This document shows, piece by piece, positions 7,611 through 16,248 of a stretch of 64,000 nt of DNA. Source of the DNA: Hassallia sp050875635 (GTDB lineage Bacteria; Cyanobacteriota; Cyanobacteriia; Cyanobacteriales; Nostocaceae). The position numbers and the translations under genes were made by a program. Location of the stretch: the NCBI RefSeq assembly GCF_050875635.1, contig NZ_JBPAOH010000016.1:20177-84176 (forward strand), in the 5' to 3' direction. Within the stretch, counting starts at the first letter, position 1. Each line of letters opens with the position of its first letter. The notes under the pieces are model-generated. The model had not been told where the DNA came from and did no database searches. It saw only the letters and a program-made list of their open reading frames with translations.

Positions 7611-9032
7611 ATGAAGCTTATACATCGGTTATTTTACCCGCCTGCCTGGTCTCTAGCTGCCAAACTTTCGGCAGCATTGCTCGTGGCTGCGATCGCACCG
7701 ATGAGCTTCACCGCATACTACAATTTGCGACAAAGCTTAGAAAGTGTGGAGGCAAGCGAATACCGCAAACTGGAGTTGTCAGCCGCTAGTACTGCCAGTC
7801 GCCTCGATCGCCTAATTATCGATATTCAAGCTAATGTATTTCAAGTTAGCAGCGATCGCAATGTGGTGGGTTTGCTGGCTTCAAAAACGCCTGCAAAGCA
7901 AGCAGCCTTCCGTTCCAACGTGCAATGGACACTCTCAAACATCTTCCGCTCTAACCCAGAGTTTGATGCTGTCTTTATCATTGATAGAAAAGGTAAATGT
8001 CTCGCTTCCACCGATCCAACATTCGTTGGTCAAAACTACGCCTTCCGCGAATACTTTCGCTCTAGCATCCAAGGAAACTCCTACGTCTCTAGCATCCTTG
8101 TGGGTCAAACCACATCTCGACCTGGGCTTTTTCTCTCCAACCCCGTGCGTTCTGATAATGGCGAGATTGTCGGAGTGACGGTACTTAAAATCAAAGGAGA
8201 AGATATTTGGGCGATCGTTAATACATTGCAAGTAGGCTCCGATAGCTACGCCTTTCTTGTTGACCAGCATGGGGTAATCATCAGCCATCCCGATAAATCC
8301 CGACTCTACCATAGCCTCAACCCCTTACCGCCAGAAACGCAAAAGCAGGTTGTTACCGACAGACGTTATGGTGTTGATGAAATTAAAAGCTTGAATATTC
8401 CAGAGTTGAAGGTGATGGTAAGGGCAAAACAACTCGGTCATACCAGCTATCGTTTTGGGGTAAATCAAATGCCCCGGATAGTTGGCTTCGCACCTTTGGA
8501 AAAGCAACCTTGGGTGTTGGGAGTCAGCCAACCCAAAGAAAAATTTGAAGAACCCTTGAAGCGTTTGATCTGGCTGAACGGCACCAGCGTGCTGGTAGTG
8601 GGGGGAATCACGGCAATTATAGCGCTGTTTCTAGCCCGGAGCATTTCCCGACCGATTCGCGCCCTCACTGCCGCAGCGCAAGCACTAGAGCAGGAAAATT
8701 TCAATCCTCAGGAATTAACTGTTGTATCTGGCACTCAGGACGACATAGGGCGGTTGGTGCGTGTCTTTCTACGCATGGCTCGTGAGGTTAGGGCTAGAGA
8801 GCAAAACCTGAAACAGCAGGTAATCAATCTAAAAGTTGAGATTGATGAAACTAAAAGAGCAAAAGACCTTGTGGAAATTACTGAGAATGAACATTTTCGC
8901 TCCTTACACAAAAAGATCCAAAAGCTCAGAGAGCAAGCGGTAAGCTCAGGTGAAACTGAGACGCAATACTATGAGCGATTGCAGAGCCAGGTGCAATCCA
9001 TCAAAGAGCGATCGCGCGAGTTAGCTGAATGA
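7611..9032 (+). CDS. dCache-HAMP membrane receptor without output domain
   Basis: About 473 residues from ATG 7611; an earlier in-frame ATG lies in tandem repeat sequence and is unlikely. First membrane helix: LAAKLSAALLVAAIAPMSF. The periplasmic part (about 35-330) has the double-Cache layout, e.g. FDAVFIIDRKGKCLASTDP, GRPGLF-like and SYAFLVDQHGVIISHPD. Second membrane helix: GTSVLVVGGITAIIALFLA, then a HAMP domain (SRPIRALTAAAQALEQENF) and a C-terminal coiled coil. There is no kinase, GGDEF or methyl-accepting domain, so it must signal through a partner. The frame ends in a proper stop. It precedes the permease-like gene at 9708 by about 670 bases, so a shared transcript is uncertain. Confidence 0.85.
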   Translation: MKLIHRLFYPPAWSLAAKLSAALLVAAIAPMSFTAYYNLRQSLESVEASEYRKLELSAASTASRLDRLIIDIQANVFQVSSDRNVVGLLASKTPAKQAAFRSNVQWTLSNIFRSNPEFDAVFIIDRKGKCLASTDPTFVGQNYAFREYFRSSIQGNSYVSSILVGQTTSRPGLFLSNPVRSDNGEIVGVTVLKIKGEDIWAIVNTLQVGSDSYAFLVDQHGVIISHPDKSRLYHSLNPLPPETQKQVVTDRRYGVDEIKSLNIPELKVMVRAKQLGHTSYRFGVNQMPRIVGFAPLEKQPWVLGVSQPKEKFEEPLKRLIWLNGTSVLVVGGITAIIALFLARSISRPIRALTAAAQALEQENFNPQELTVVSGTQDDIGRLVRVFLRMAREVRAREQNLKQQVINLKVEIDETKRAKDLVEITENEHFRSLHKKIQKLREQAVSSGETETQYYERLQSQVQSIKERSRELAE

Positions 9033-9342
9033 AACCAAGAGTTACGCACTATACAAATTAACCAAAATGTGCATTGTAAAATTTGGCGAGTTCCACACTA
9101 TACGGCAATTAATAAAGCCCGACAGCAATAAGCAAAAAATCTACTTAACTAGGACTTACGCCCTTTACAAATCGATTATTGTATGCATAACGATATAGTG
9201 CCAACTTACGTGCGCTTGGGCAATAGTCAGATGAGCGCAAAAACTTCCCATTTATATCTCAAAAGTACATAAGTTGATTTGAAATGCATTTAATTAAAGA
9301 AGGAATTTAATAAGTCTGACCCACATAATCAGATTTTTGTCA
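9033..9342. other. Intergenic region, no gene seen
   Basis: AT-rich, with no convincing ORF, hairpin or RNA gene. Confidence 0.6.
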
Positions 9343-9552
9343 ATGCCTAAGTTTTGTGAACAGCGCTATTACTATCAAATACGAAGAAACAGAACAATTA
9401 TGGTTTTCATTACCCCAATTCTGACACAAGCTAAAGCTGTTACTGCTAAACAAATGTCCAATCTGGAGATAGCAGCAAGAACCATAGTAGTTCTTATAGT
9501 TATTTATTACGGAATTTTGCTTGATTTCTTATTAGGCACTTTAGAAGACTAG
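9343..9552 (+). CDS. Possible small membrane protein
   Basis: A frame of up to 69 residues with one hydrophobic segment (ARTIVVLIVIYYGILLDFLLG). An internal ATG at 9400 gives a 50-residue version with a more usual N terminus (MVFITPILTQAK). No clear ribosome site and no family recognised. It could be chance, but the single membrane helix ending just before a tandem repeat is compatible with a real small gene. Confidence 0.35.
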   Translation: MPKFCEQRYYYQIRRNRTIMVFITPILTQAKAVTAKQMSNLEIAARTIVVLIVIYYGILLDFLLGTLED

Positions 9553-9590
9553 GGACTAGGGACTGGGGACTGGAGACTGGGGACTATTAC
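9551..9590. repeat. GGGGACT heptamer repeat
   Basis: Degenerate tandem copies of GGGGACT (GGGACTAGGGACTGGGGACT...), a common cyanobacterial short repeat; another copy lies at 24228. Confidence 0.85.
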
Positions 9591-9707
9591 AGCGTGGCGT
9601 AAGTAAAGCAACCATTTGAAATAGGCTTTGTTTTGAATGCGCGACTTTTGCCTTTTGACTTTTGACTTAAAGTTTGATTTTACAGTATCCGACAGGAGGT
9701 GATTAAT

Positions 9708-12323
9708 ATGTCATCCGACGATGAACTGATATCGCGTGAGGAAGTATTAGCGGGTTTACCAGCAAAACGAGCGAATACTTTGCTGTTTTTGATTGAGAGT
9801 CGAACAGCACAGATAGTAGCGCGATCGCGTGTGGAATTTTCCCTTACCGAGCAAGCTGCGTCGGAGCGCGATTTAGCTTTCCTAGAAGCCTTTGCTTTCT
9901 TGAATGCGCCACCACTCCACCCTACCATCCAACACCTCGAACGCTACGCCCGACAATGGACACTTCTCCTACCGGAAAACCCTAGACTAAAAGCCGCCAT
10001 TGCCCACGCTCTCAGCCAAAAATACACCTTTACCTATCAAGCAGTACCTAACATCCGGGCAGCTTTGGGTTTGGATGAGAAAGCGGTACAGGTGGGTTAC
10101 TCGCGCTTGTACAGAACACAGCTAGAAAAAATCTTTGCATCTAAGCTGCCACTAATCGAACAAATGCGCTGGAAGAATAGTGCGATCGCACAACGACTGG
10201 AGGAAATGCCACCTTTCTGGCTTGCCTATGCAGTAACCGTTGCTCTAGGTCTTCCCCAAGCTTTCTTAGCCTTGCCCATCGCTGTAGCTGATGTTGGTCC
10301 CTTGGCTACTGTTGCCTTTCTGGTCATCATCGGCACCATTAACATACTAACTATGGCTTGCATGGCTGAAGCTGTTAGTCGCAGTGGTGACTTTCGTTAC
10401 GGCAATGTCTTTATCAAACAATTAGTATCCAACTACTTAGGATATGCTGGCTCATTTATATTCTCTGTCGCCGTAAGTATCCGTGTTTTTCTCATAGCCT
10501 TGGCTTGCTACATCGGTTTGTCAACTACTATGGCAAACTTTACACACATACCAGCAGCACTGTGTGCCGTGTTGCTTTTCTTCGCTGGATTATACCTGCT
10601 GTCGCGGACATCGCTTAATTTCACGGTTGCGGTGATGGTATTGCTTGCAGCCATCAACGTTAGTTTGCTTCTCATCCTGTCATTGCTGGCATTCCGCCAT
10701 GTGCAACTTGACAACCTTTTATATGTCAACTTACCTTTCCTTGATGGTCATCCTTTCCAACCTTGGATGCTACAGCGGATTCTCGGTGTTAGCCTGATGC
10801 TTTACTTCGGACATGTATATGTGGGTGAATGTGGCAAATTGATACTCCCCCGTGACAAAAGCGCGTCCTCACTGATTTGGGGTAGCGTGGCGGGAACTGC
10901 TTTTTTAACTGTGCTGTTTTGCATCTGGGTATTGGCTGTCAACGGAGCGATCGCACCACAGTTACTAGTTGGGCAATCAGGCACCGTCCTGGAACCACTG
11001 GCTGCTGAGGTTGGTTCCATCGTCACAGTTTTGGGAGCAGTCTTAATCATCCTTTTGTTGGGAATGGCTTGGCTGCGTAGTTCCAGTCTCCTACTCAACT
11101 TAGCTAAGGAGTGGTTGCCTGCAAGAGCGCGACCTATCTTGATGCTGCCTCGCAAGCTCTTAACATTGATATTGCACCCCTGTGGCAACCCCAATTGTGT
11201 TCCCCATATTGGTATAACCTACTTGGGACTGGAAGAACAAGCGCCAAAGTTTCGCCTAGATATCCAATCGAGCGGCAAAGTTTATCATCAAGAGATAACA
11301 GTTACTGAGCGTTGGGACATTAAAGAGCTATTTGGGCAGTTTCCATTGGATAAGTGGAATACTCGTCTGACTCTAGAAGTGCGATCGGCTAATGAAGATA
11401 ATGCGTGTCTGCAACTGACCTCACCAATGCTCCTAACCTACGAAGGAGATTTCAGGGCAGATGTAGCTAATATTGCACCTAAAAATCAAAGTCAGACTAA
11501 TAAGCTTGATATGCAAGCGCTGACACAATTCTGGGCAACGCTGCTGAAACAGCGTCGTTTCTTGTTATCCATCAGCCCGTTAGTGTTAGTCTTCCTACTA
11601 ACTGAGTGGCTTTTGCTTGCTGGTACGCAATCCTTTACCAGCGTACTGGCATTTGCTGGTGTACTCGGTAACTCTCTTGTTGGTGGTATTTTTCCAATTC
11701 TTTTATTGGTTTCCAGTCGGCGCAAGGGCGAACTCGTGCCCGGAGTGGTTTTGAAAATTCTGAATCATCCGGTTTTCAGTGTCGGTATATACAGTCTATT
11801 TTTAGGGATTCTGCTCCTCCACGGTCTGTTCATCTGGGAAAATCCTGTAGCGCGGATCGGTGCATTGTGCGTTGCCTTGCTATCGCTTTTAGCGACTCTT
11901 ATCATGAAACGCTATGGAGCTTTCGCCAACCGTGTGGTAGTAGAGCTACGACAGTACCCAGGAGGGCAATCCGTCTTCGCGATCGCTGCTGGTGGACAAC
12001 CGAAGATGGCAGAGGTGCGGTTGGGATATGCCGGGGGTGAGCAACATACTAAGTCTGCCACTGTGGAAATTCCATCACTTTCGTCCCTGCGTTATGCCAT
12101 CTTCCGCTTACCAACCAAGCATGAAAAGGAACTGAGAGTGTGGACACACAAAAGCAACTTTAGCGGAGACTCCAAGAGTCTACCTGCACTTGTGGAAGTC
12201 GAAAGTGGAAACAAGAATATGCAGTTTGACCTGAAACTGTCCAACGGAAAAGTTTTGCTACCTCTGGTCAGCGATGCTTGCTCTTTAAAATTCACATTTC
12301 CAGGGGTAGAAAGTCGGGAGTAG
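9708..12323 (+). CDS. Large membrane protein with amino-acid-permease-like core
   Basis: About 871 residues. The start is fixed by AGGAGGTGA at 9694-9702, a strong ribosome site, before ATG 9708; a GTG at 9699 overlaps that site. Residues 1-160 are soluble and helical. About ten membrane helices follow, resembling the APC/AAAP permease fold (VTVALGLPQAFLALPIAVAD, VAFLVIIGTINILTMACMAE). A soluble, beta-rich stretch follows (about 470-600; IGITYLGLEEQAPKFRLDIQ), then four more helices and a soluble tail. It is the first gene of a tight plus-strand group with the MinD-like ATPase, the HExxH protein and the cNMP protein. Transported substrate, if any, is unknown; it might instead be a membrane sensor. 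Confidence 0.6.
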   Translation: MSSDDELISREEVLAGLPAKRANTLLFLIESRTAQIVARSRVEFSLTEQAASERDLAFLEAFAFLNAPPLHPTIQHLERYARQWTLLLPENPRLKAAIAHALSQKYTFTYQAVPNIRAALGLDEKAVQVGYSRLYRTQLEKIFASKLPLIEQMRWKNSAIAQRLEEMPPFWLAYAVTVALGLPQAFLALPIAVADVGPLATVAFLVIIGTINILTMACMAEAVSRSGDFRYGNVFIKQLVSNYLGYAGSFIFSVAVSIRVFLIALACYIGLSTTMANFTHIPAALCAVLLFFAGLYLLSRTSLNFTVAVMVLLAAINVSLLLILSLLAFRHVQLDNLLYVNLPFLDGHPFQPWMLQRILGVSLMLYFGHVYVGECGKLILPRDKSASSLIWGSVAGTAFLTVLFCIWVLAVNGAIAPQLLVGQSGTVLEPLAAEVGSIVTVLGAVLIILLLGMAWLRSSSLLLNLAKEWLPARARPILMLPRKLLTLILHPCGNPNCVPHIGITYLGLEEQAPKFRLDIQSSGKVYHQEITVTERWDIKELFGQFPLDKWNTRLTLEVRSANEDNACLQLTSPMLLTYEGDFRADVANIAPKNQSQTNKLDMQALTQFWATLLKQRRFLLSISPLVLVFLLTEWLLLAGTQSFTSVLAFAGVLGNSLVGGIFPILLLVSSRRKGELVPGVVLKILNHPVFSVGIYSLFLGILLLHGLFIWENPVARIGALCVALLSLLATLIMKRYGAFANRVVVELRQYPGGQSVFAIAAGGQPKMAEVRLGYAGGEQHTKSATVEIPSLSSLRYAIFRLPTKHEKELRVWTHKSNFSGDSKSLPALVEVESGNKNMQFDLKLSNGKVLLPLVSDACSLKFTFPGVESRE

Positions 12324-12540
12324 GGAGTGGGGAGTAGGGGGATGGGGGGATGGGGGGATGGAGGACAAGGGAGACAAGGAGGACAAGGAGACAAGGGGAC
12401 AAGGAGACAAGGGGACAAGGAGACAAGGAGAGTAATAATTCTTAACTACCTAATTCCTAATTCCTAATTCCTAACTCCCTACTAACAACTAACAACTAAC
12501 AACTAACAACTAACACCCATCAACTAACAATTTTGAGGTA
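12318..12540. repeat. Tandem repeats (GGGGGAT, GACAAGG, CTAACAA)
   Basis: Successive runs of GGGGGGAT, GGAGACAAGG and CTAACAACTAACAA fill the gap between the permease-like gene and the ATPase gene. The final GAGGT at about 12534 is the ribosome site for the latter. Confidence 0.85.
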
Positions 12541-12544
12541 AAAT

Positions 12545-13357
12545 ATGGCACAAATTATAGCTGTTCACTCTTTCCGTGGCGGAACTGGCAAATCAAATTT
12601 GATTGCTAACCTAGCCGCTACTATGGCACAACACGGGCAACGGGTAGGTATTGTCGATACTGATATCCAATCGCCAGGAATTCACGTTCTTTTCGGTCTA
12701 AACGAAGAAAAAATGGATCGTGCCCTGAATGATTATTTGTGGGGACGCTGTAATATTAAAGACACTGCTTACGACGTTAGTCCTACTCTCATAGCACAGG
12801 GAGAAACAAATACGATTAAGGGCAAAGTTTACCTAATTCCCTCTAGTATTAAAGCTGGTGAAATTGCCAGAGTTCTGCGCGAGGGGTATGACGTAGTTCG
12901 GCTCAATGACGGCTTTCAGGAACTCATCCGCTGTCTGAATCTGGACTACCTGTTAATTGACACTCACCCAGGTTTGAATGAAGAAACCTTACTTTCCATC
13001 GGTATATCTAATGTTCTAGTTGTTATTCTGCGTCCAGACAGCCAAGACTTTCAAGGAACAGCCGTGACGGTGGATGTAGCTCGCAAGCTGAAAGTACCTA
13101 AAATGCTGTTGGTGGTCAATAAAGTGCTACCAGCCTTCGATTTTGCAGACTTGCAAAAACAAGTGGAGACAACCTATAACGTCTCAGTGGCTGGTATTTT
13201 GCCTTTGTCTGAAGAGATGATTCAGCTAGCGAGCCGAGGTATTTTCTGCCTGCGCTACTCTGGGCATCCCATCAGTCAGAAGATGAAAGAAATTGCGGAA
13301 CAGATTGTTGGTGAGGGTGAGACAAAGAAAATACTTATTGCAAGCGATCGCTTATGA
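12545..13357 (+). CDS. MinD/ParA-family P-loop ATPase
   Basis: 270 residues. A deviant Walker A motif opens the protein (HSFRGGTGKSNLIANLAATM), followed by VGIVDTDIQSPGIHVLFGL and LDYLLIDTHPGLNEETLLSI (Walker B region), as in MinD/ParA/BcsQ-like dimeric ATPases. There is no partner MinE/ParB gene beside it, so it is unlikely to be a division or partition gene. Its stop overlaps the start of the next gene by four bases (ATGA), implying translational coupling with the HExxH protein. In this context it may drive localisation or assembly of the neighbouring membrane protein; that is inference. Confidence 0.85.
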   Translation: MAQIIAVHSFRGGTGKSNLIANLAATMAQHGQRVGIVDTDIQSPGIHVLFGLNEEKMDRALNDYLWGRCNIKDTAYDVSPTLIAQGETNTIKGKVYLIPSSIKAGEIARVLREGYDVVRLNDGFQELIRCLNLDYLLIDTHPGLNEETLLSIGISNVLVVILRPDSQDFQGTAVTVDVARKLKVPKMLLVVNKVLPAFDFADLQKQVETTYNVSVAGILPLSEEMIQLASRGIFCLRYSGHPISQKMKEIAEQIVGEGETKKILIASDRL

Positions 13358-14520
13358 GCAACCAACAGGAATTTCGCAGGAATGTACTTGCCTCCTATGG
13401 TGCTAGTGCCTCCCAAACAGAGGAACTGCTTGCTTACAATCAAAATCTCTTCTCGCACAAATGTTTAAAACATGCCGTCAAGTTTCCGCTTGCACCCGAA
13501 GCCCATGTTACCGTTTGGGAGGAGTACGCTGTTGCAGCAAGAGTTATAGGAGCATTTGAGGCACTAAAACAGCGTCTGGTGCAGTTCCGATTTCCCATAC
13601 TCAAAGGCATCAGCCAAACCGAAGCATATCGCTCTGCCACCCGTAAGGGTGTGACCGTGGATAATATACCCGAAGCAACTGGTTTGATTCTTACGCTGCC
13701 TGAGAAACTCCAGTTGATAATACATCAAAGCTTGGCAGGAACCATCCCGGTTTTGCTGACTGGAAACCGAGAAGACTTTGTAACTCTTGTACAAGCGCTC
13801 ACAATGCAAAATGAACCCAAACTAGTCCCAGCTTCTATGGGAGCTTGTATGGTTGCTGGTTTCAATAACTGGGACAGAATTCGCCGCTATCGCCAACAAT
13901 GGTCAGCTAGAAATGGTAATTACTGCGAAAGTAGTTGGGCGGCAGAATTTCGCAATATTATACCACAAAAAACGCTCTATCAGGATCGGTTCATTATTTT
14001 GAGTGACGGTTTCTATAGCGACGTTTCAGCCGAGGACATGGGACTTGAGGAACTAGAATGGCAGCGCTTATCCCTAACCATTCGGCTGGAACATGAATGT
14101 ACCCACTACTTCACACGTCGCTTGTTTGACTCAATGCGAAATAATATCCTCGACGAACTAATTGCCGACTACAGAGGCATTGTAGCCGCTACGGGGTACT
14201 ATCGAGCCGACTGGTTCTTACGCTTTGTGGGGTTGGAGTCGTTTCCACATTACCGAGAAGGAGGCAGGATGCAAAACTACCGGGGTCAACCCCCGCTTTG
14301 CGATCGCGCTTTTAAAATTCTACAGGCATTGGTGAAGGCAGCCGCAGAAAATTTGCAGCGCTTTCACACCGACCATGCAAGCGAGTTAAGAGACACCAAT
14401 ATTCAACCTTTGATGTTGATTGCCTTAACCCACTTAACCTTGGAAGAATTGGCTTCAAAGTCGGCAAACTTCCGCATCCAACAAACCTTAGAAGAGTTGC
14501 AGAAAACTATATCTGCATAA
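13354..14520 (+). CDS. Uncharacterised protein with HExxH metallopeptidase-like motif
   Basis: 388 residues, no signal peptide. The centre holds RLEHECTHYFTRRLF, an HExxH motif at residues 247-251, and 17 residues later DELIADYRGI, whose Glu268 or Asp could be the third metal ligand, as in gluzincin-type zinc peptidases. The rest matches no family I know. N-terminal parts include VTVWEEYAVAARVIGAFEAL and an R/Q-rich helical region. Coupled to the upstream ATPase by a four-base overlap. Either a zinc protease or an inactive relative; the intact HExxH favours activity. Confidence 0.7.
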   Translation: MSNQQEFRRNVLASYGASASQTEELLAYNQNLFSHKCLKHAVKFPLAPEAHVTVWEEYAVAARVIGAFEALKQRLVQFRFPILKGISQTEAYRSATRKGVTVDNIPEATGLILTLPEKLQLIIHQSLAGTIPVLLTGNREDFVTLVQALTMQNEPKLVPASMGACMVAGFNNWDRIRRYRQQWSARNGNYCESSWAAEFRNIIPQKTLYQDRFIILSDGFYSDVSAEDMGLEELEWQRLSLTIRLEHECTHYFTRRLFDSMRNNILDELIADYRGIVAATGYYRADWFLRFVGLESFPHYREGGRMQNYRGQPPLCDRAFKILQALVKAAAENLQRFHTDHASELRDTNIQPLMLIALTHLTLEELASKSANFRIQQTLEELQKTISA

Positions 14521-14850
14521 GGCATTAAAGCAATACTTGTCAGTTAGTGATGTTTATTCCTTGCAGATCCTCCCAACCCCCCTTAAAAAGGGGGGCTATA
14601 TTCCCCAACCCCCCTTAAAAAGGGGGGCTATGTTCCCCAACCGCCTTTTAAAGGGGGTCGCCACAGGCGGGGGGATCAACTCTTATCCGAAAAGTACTGG
14701 GGCATCAATGTGCCTAGTGCTGCATTCTCTTCTCTGCGACGGACACGTTCCTTAACGGGGGGGAACCCCCGCACGGAAGTGTCCTCCTCTGTGCGCCTCT
14801 GCGGTTCGTTTTTCTTCAAATTCTCCTAAAAAACATAGGTAAATCGACTT
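14521..14850. repeat. Palindromic CCCCCTTAAAAAGGGGG repeats and dispersed repeat
   Basis: Two copies of CCAACCCCCCTTAAAAAGGG with their continuation, plus one diverged copy, lie at about 14571-14665; each is a hairpin. Near 14785-14812 is TCTGTGCGCCTCTGCGGTTCG, a fragment of a dispersed repeat also seen at 56233. No gene is apparent. Confidence 0.8.
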
Positions 14851-15945
14851 ATGACAGAAGTTCTACTTAAAGAATTGAGTAACAGTGACATCGATTGGAT
14901 GATTGCTACAGGTCGTCGGCGAGAAATAGCAGCAGACACCGTACTCGTCCAAGAAGGAAAAGCCGCCGATTCCCTACATATCCTACTAGAGGGAATTTTA
15001 ACAGTTACTGTCTCACAACCGGGCAACAATCCTCTGGCTCGTGCTTTTGCAGCAATCGAGGGTAATGAAACCTCACGCAGAGAGATTGCGCGGCTTTCCA
15101 GCGGTGAGGTAGTAGGAGAAATCCCTTTTTTAGGTACTCGTCCAACTACCACCACTGTTAAAGCTGTTGAAAAGTCGCTGGTAATGTCAATTCCCCAGCA
15201 GCAATTGGCAGCAAAATTGCTTGATGATGTGGGTTTTGCTTCGCGCTTTTATCGTGCGATCGCTATTATGCTCTCAGACAGACTGCAAAGCATCATCAAT
15301 CAGCTTAGTCGTAGTAACCTTGCACAAGGTCAGCCACTGAAGGATGTATTGTGTGTGTTAGGGGAAATGAATGACAGTGACATCGATTGGATGATGGCTA
15401 CAGGTAATCCGCAAAAAATACCTGCTAACACTGTACTCATCCACGAACAGGGACCAGTGGATGCGCTGTATATTATACTGGGTGGAACAATGTCAGTTTC
15501 TATTTCTGAAGATGAGCGCAATCCTTTAGCTCGTGCCTTTGCAGCTATAGAGGGTGGCGAAATCTCAGAGCGAGAAATAGCCAGATTATCCAAAGGCGAA
15601 ATTATCGGAGAAACACCCTTCATTGATGCCCGCTTGCCCTCTGCAACAGTCAAAGCGCTTGAAGACTCGCTTGTGTTGTCAATTTCTCGACAGCAACTGG
15701 CAGCAAAATTGCTTGATGATGTTGGTTTTGCATCCCGCTTTTATCGAGCGATCGCGATTATGCTTATCTTAAGATTGCAGGAAATGCTGAGTCGGCTTGG
15801 TTATGGCAGACGGGTTTATAGCAAAGGTCAGCCACTCAATGAAAATATTGAATATGAGGATGAACTTGATTCCAATGTTTTAGATCGTATGGCGCTAGCT
15901 GGAAAAAGATTTGATTGGATGCAAGGACGTTTAAAAGTAAGTTGA
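14851..15945 (+). CDS. Protein with two tandem cyclic-nucleotide-binding-like domains
   Basis: 364 residues. Domain 1 (about 1-155) and domain 2 (about 165-320) are both cNMP-binding beta-rolls: DTVLVQEGKAADSLHILLEG and NTVLIHEQGPVDALYIILGG, then GEVVGEIPF and GEIIGETPF. The two copies are strikingly alike: NPLARAFAAIEG and QLAAKLLDDVGFASRFYRAI occur in both, pointing to internal duplication. There is no DNA-binding or other output domain; the last 45 residues are charged. The arginine of the classic phosphate-binding cassette (R-x-A) is not evident, so the ligand is uncertain. It may be the regulatory subunit of the group at 9.7-14.5 kb. Confidence 0.8.
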   Translation: MTEVLLKELSNSDIDWMIATGRRREIAADTVLVQEGKAADSLHILLEGILTVTVSQPGNNPLARAFAAIEGNETSRREIARLSSGEVVGEIPFLGTRPTTTTVKAVEKSLVMSIPQQQLAAKLLDDVGFASRFYRAIAIMLSDRLQSIINQLSRSNLAQGQPLKDVLCVLGEMNDSDIDWMMATGNPQKIPANTVLIHEQGPVDALYIILGGTMSVSISEDERNPLARAFAAIEGGEISEREIARLSKGEIIGETPFIDARLPSATVKALEDSLVLSISRQQLAAKLLDDVGFASRFYRAIAIMLILRLQEMLSRLGYGRRVYSKGQPLNENIEYEDELDSNVLDRMALAGKRFDWMQGRLKVS

Positions 15946-16248
15946 ATCAAATGCGGCAGTGAGGAACGCTTCGACGGTCAGCAAGAAGGGTGTGGGGGGT
16001 AAGGGTGTAGGGTGTGGGAAGAAGATTGCATTGGTCGAAAAGTATGTTTAACAGACCAATGCAATCGGACTGCATAAGGACGGGGCTTGTGACAAAGTTT
16101 GTTGTTAGGGCTTGGTCATTTCTGCCGCCAGTTTATTAATGAATTTTTGTAAAGAAAATCAAGGTTTTGCATAAACTCTCACCTGTGAAACTGAGAATTA
16201 GTAGAGGTTTCTTCGACCACCAGTAACTGCTAGGTTTGGAGGGGTGCA
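15946..16248. other. Intergenic region before tpsA-like gene
   Basis: Contains a short GTGTGGGGGGTAAGGGTGTAGGG repeat-like run near 15990-16020, and GGAGGGG at about 16236-16242, the ribosome site of the next gene. No ORF is convincing. Confidence 0.6.

Noticed and set aside
7191..7625. Minus-strand frame of 144 residues over the end of lanM and the tandem repeats
   Set aside because: Antisense to lanM and repeat-encoded; no family.
12545..13357. Calling the ATPase a septum-site MinD or a plasmid ParA
   Set aside because: No minC, minE or parB beside it and a different gene context.
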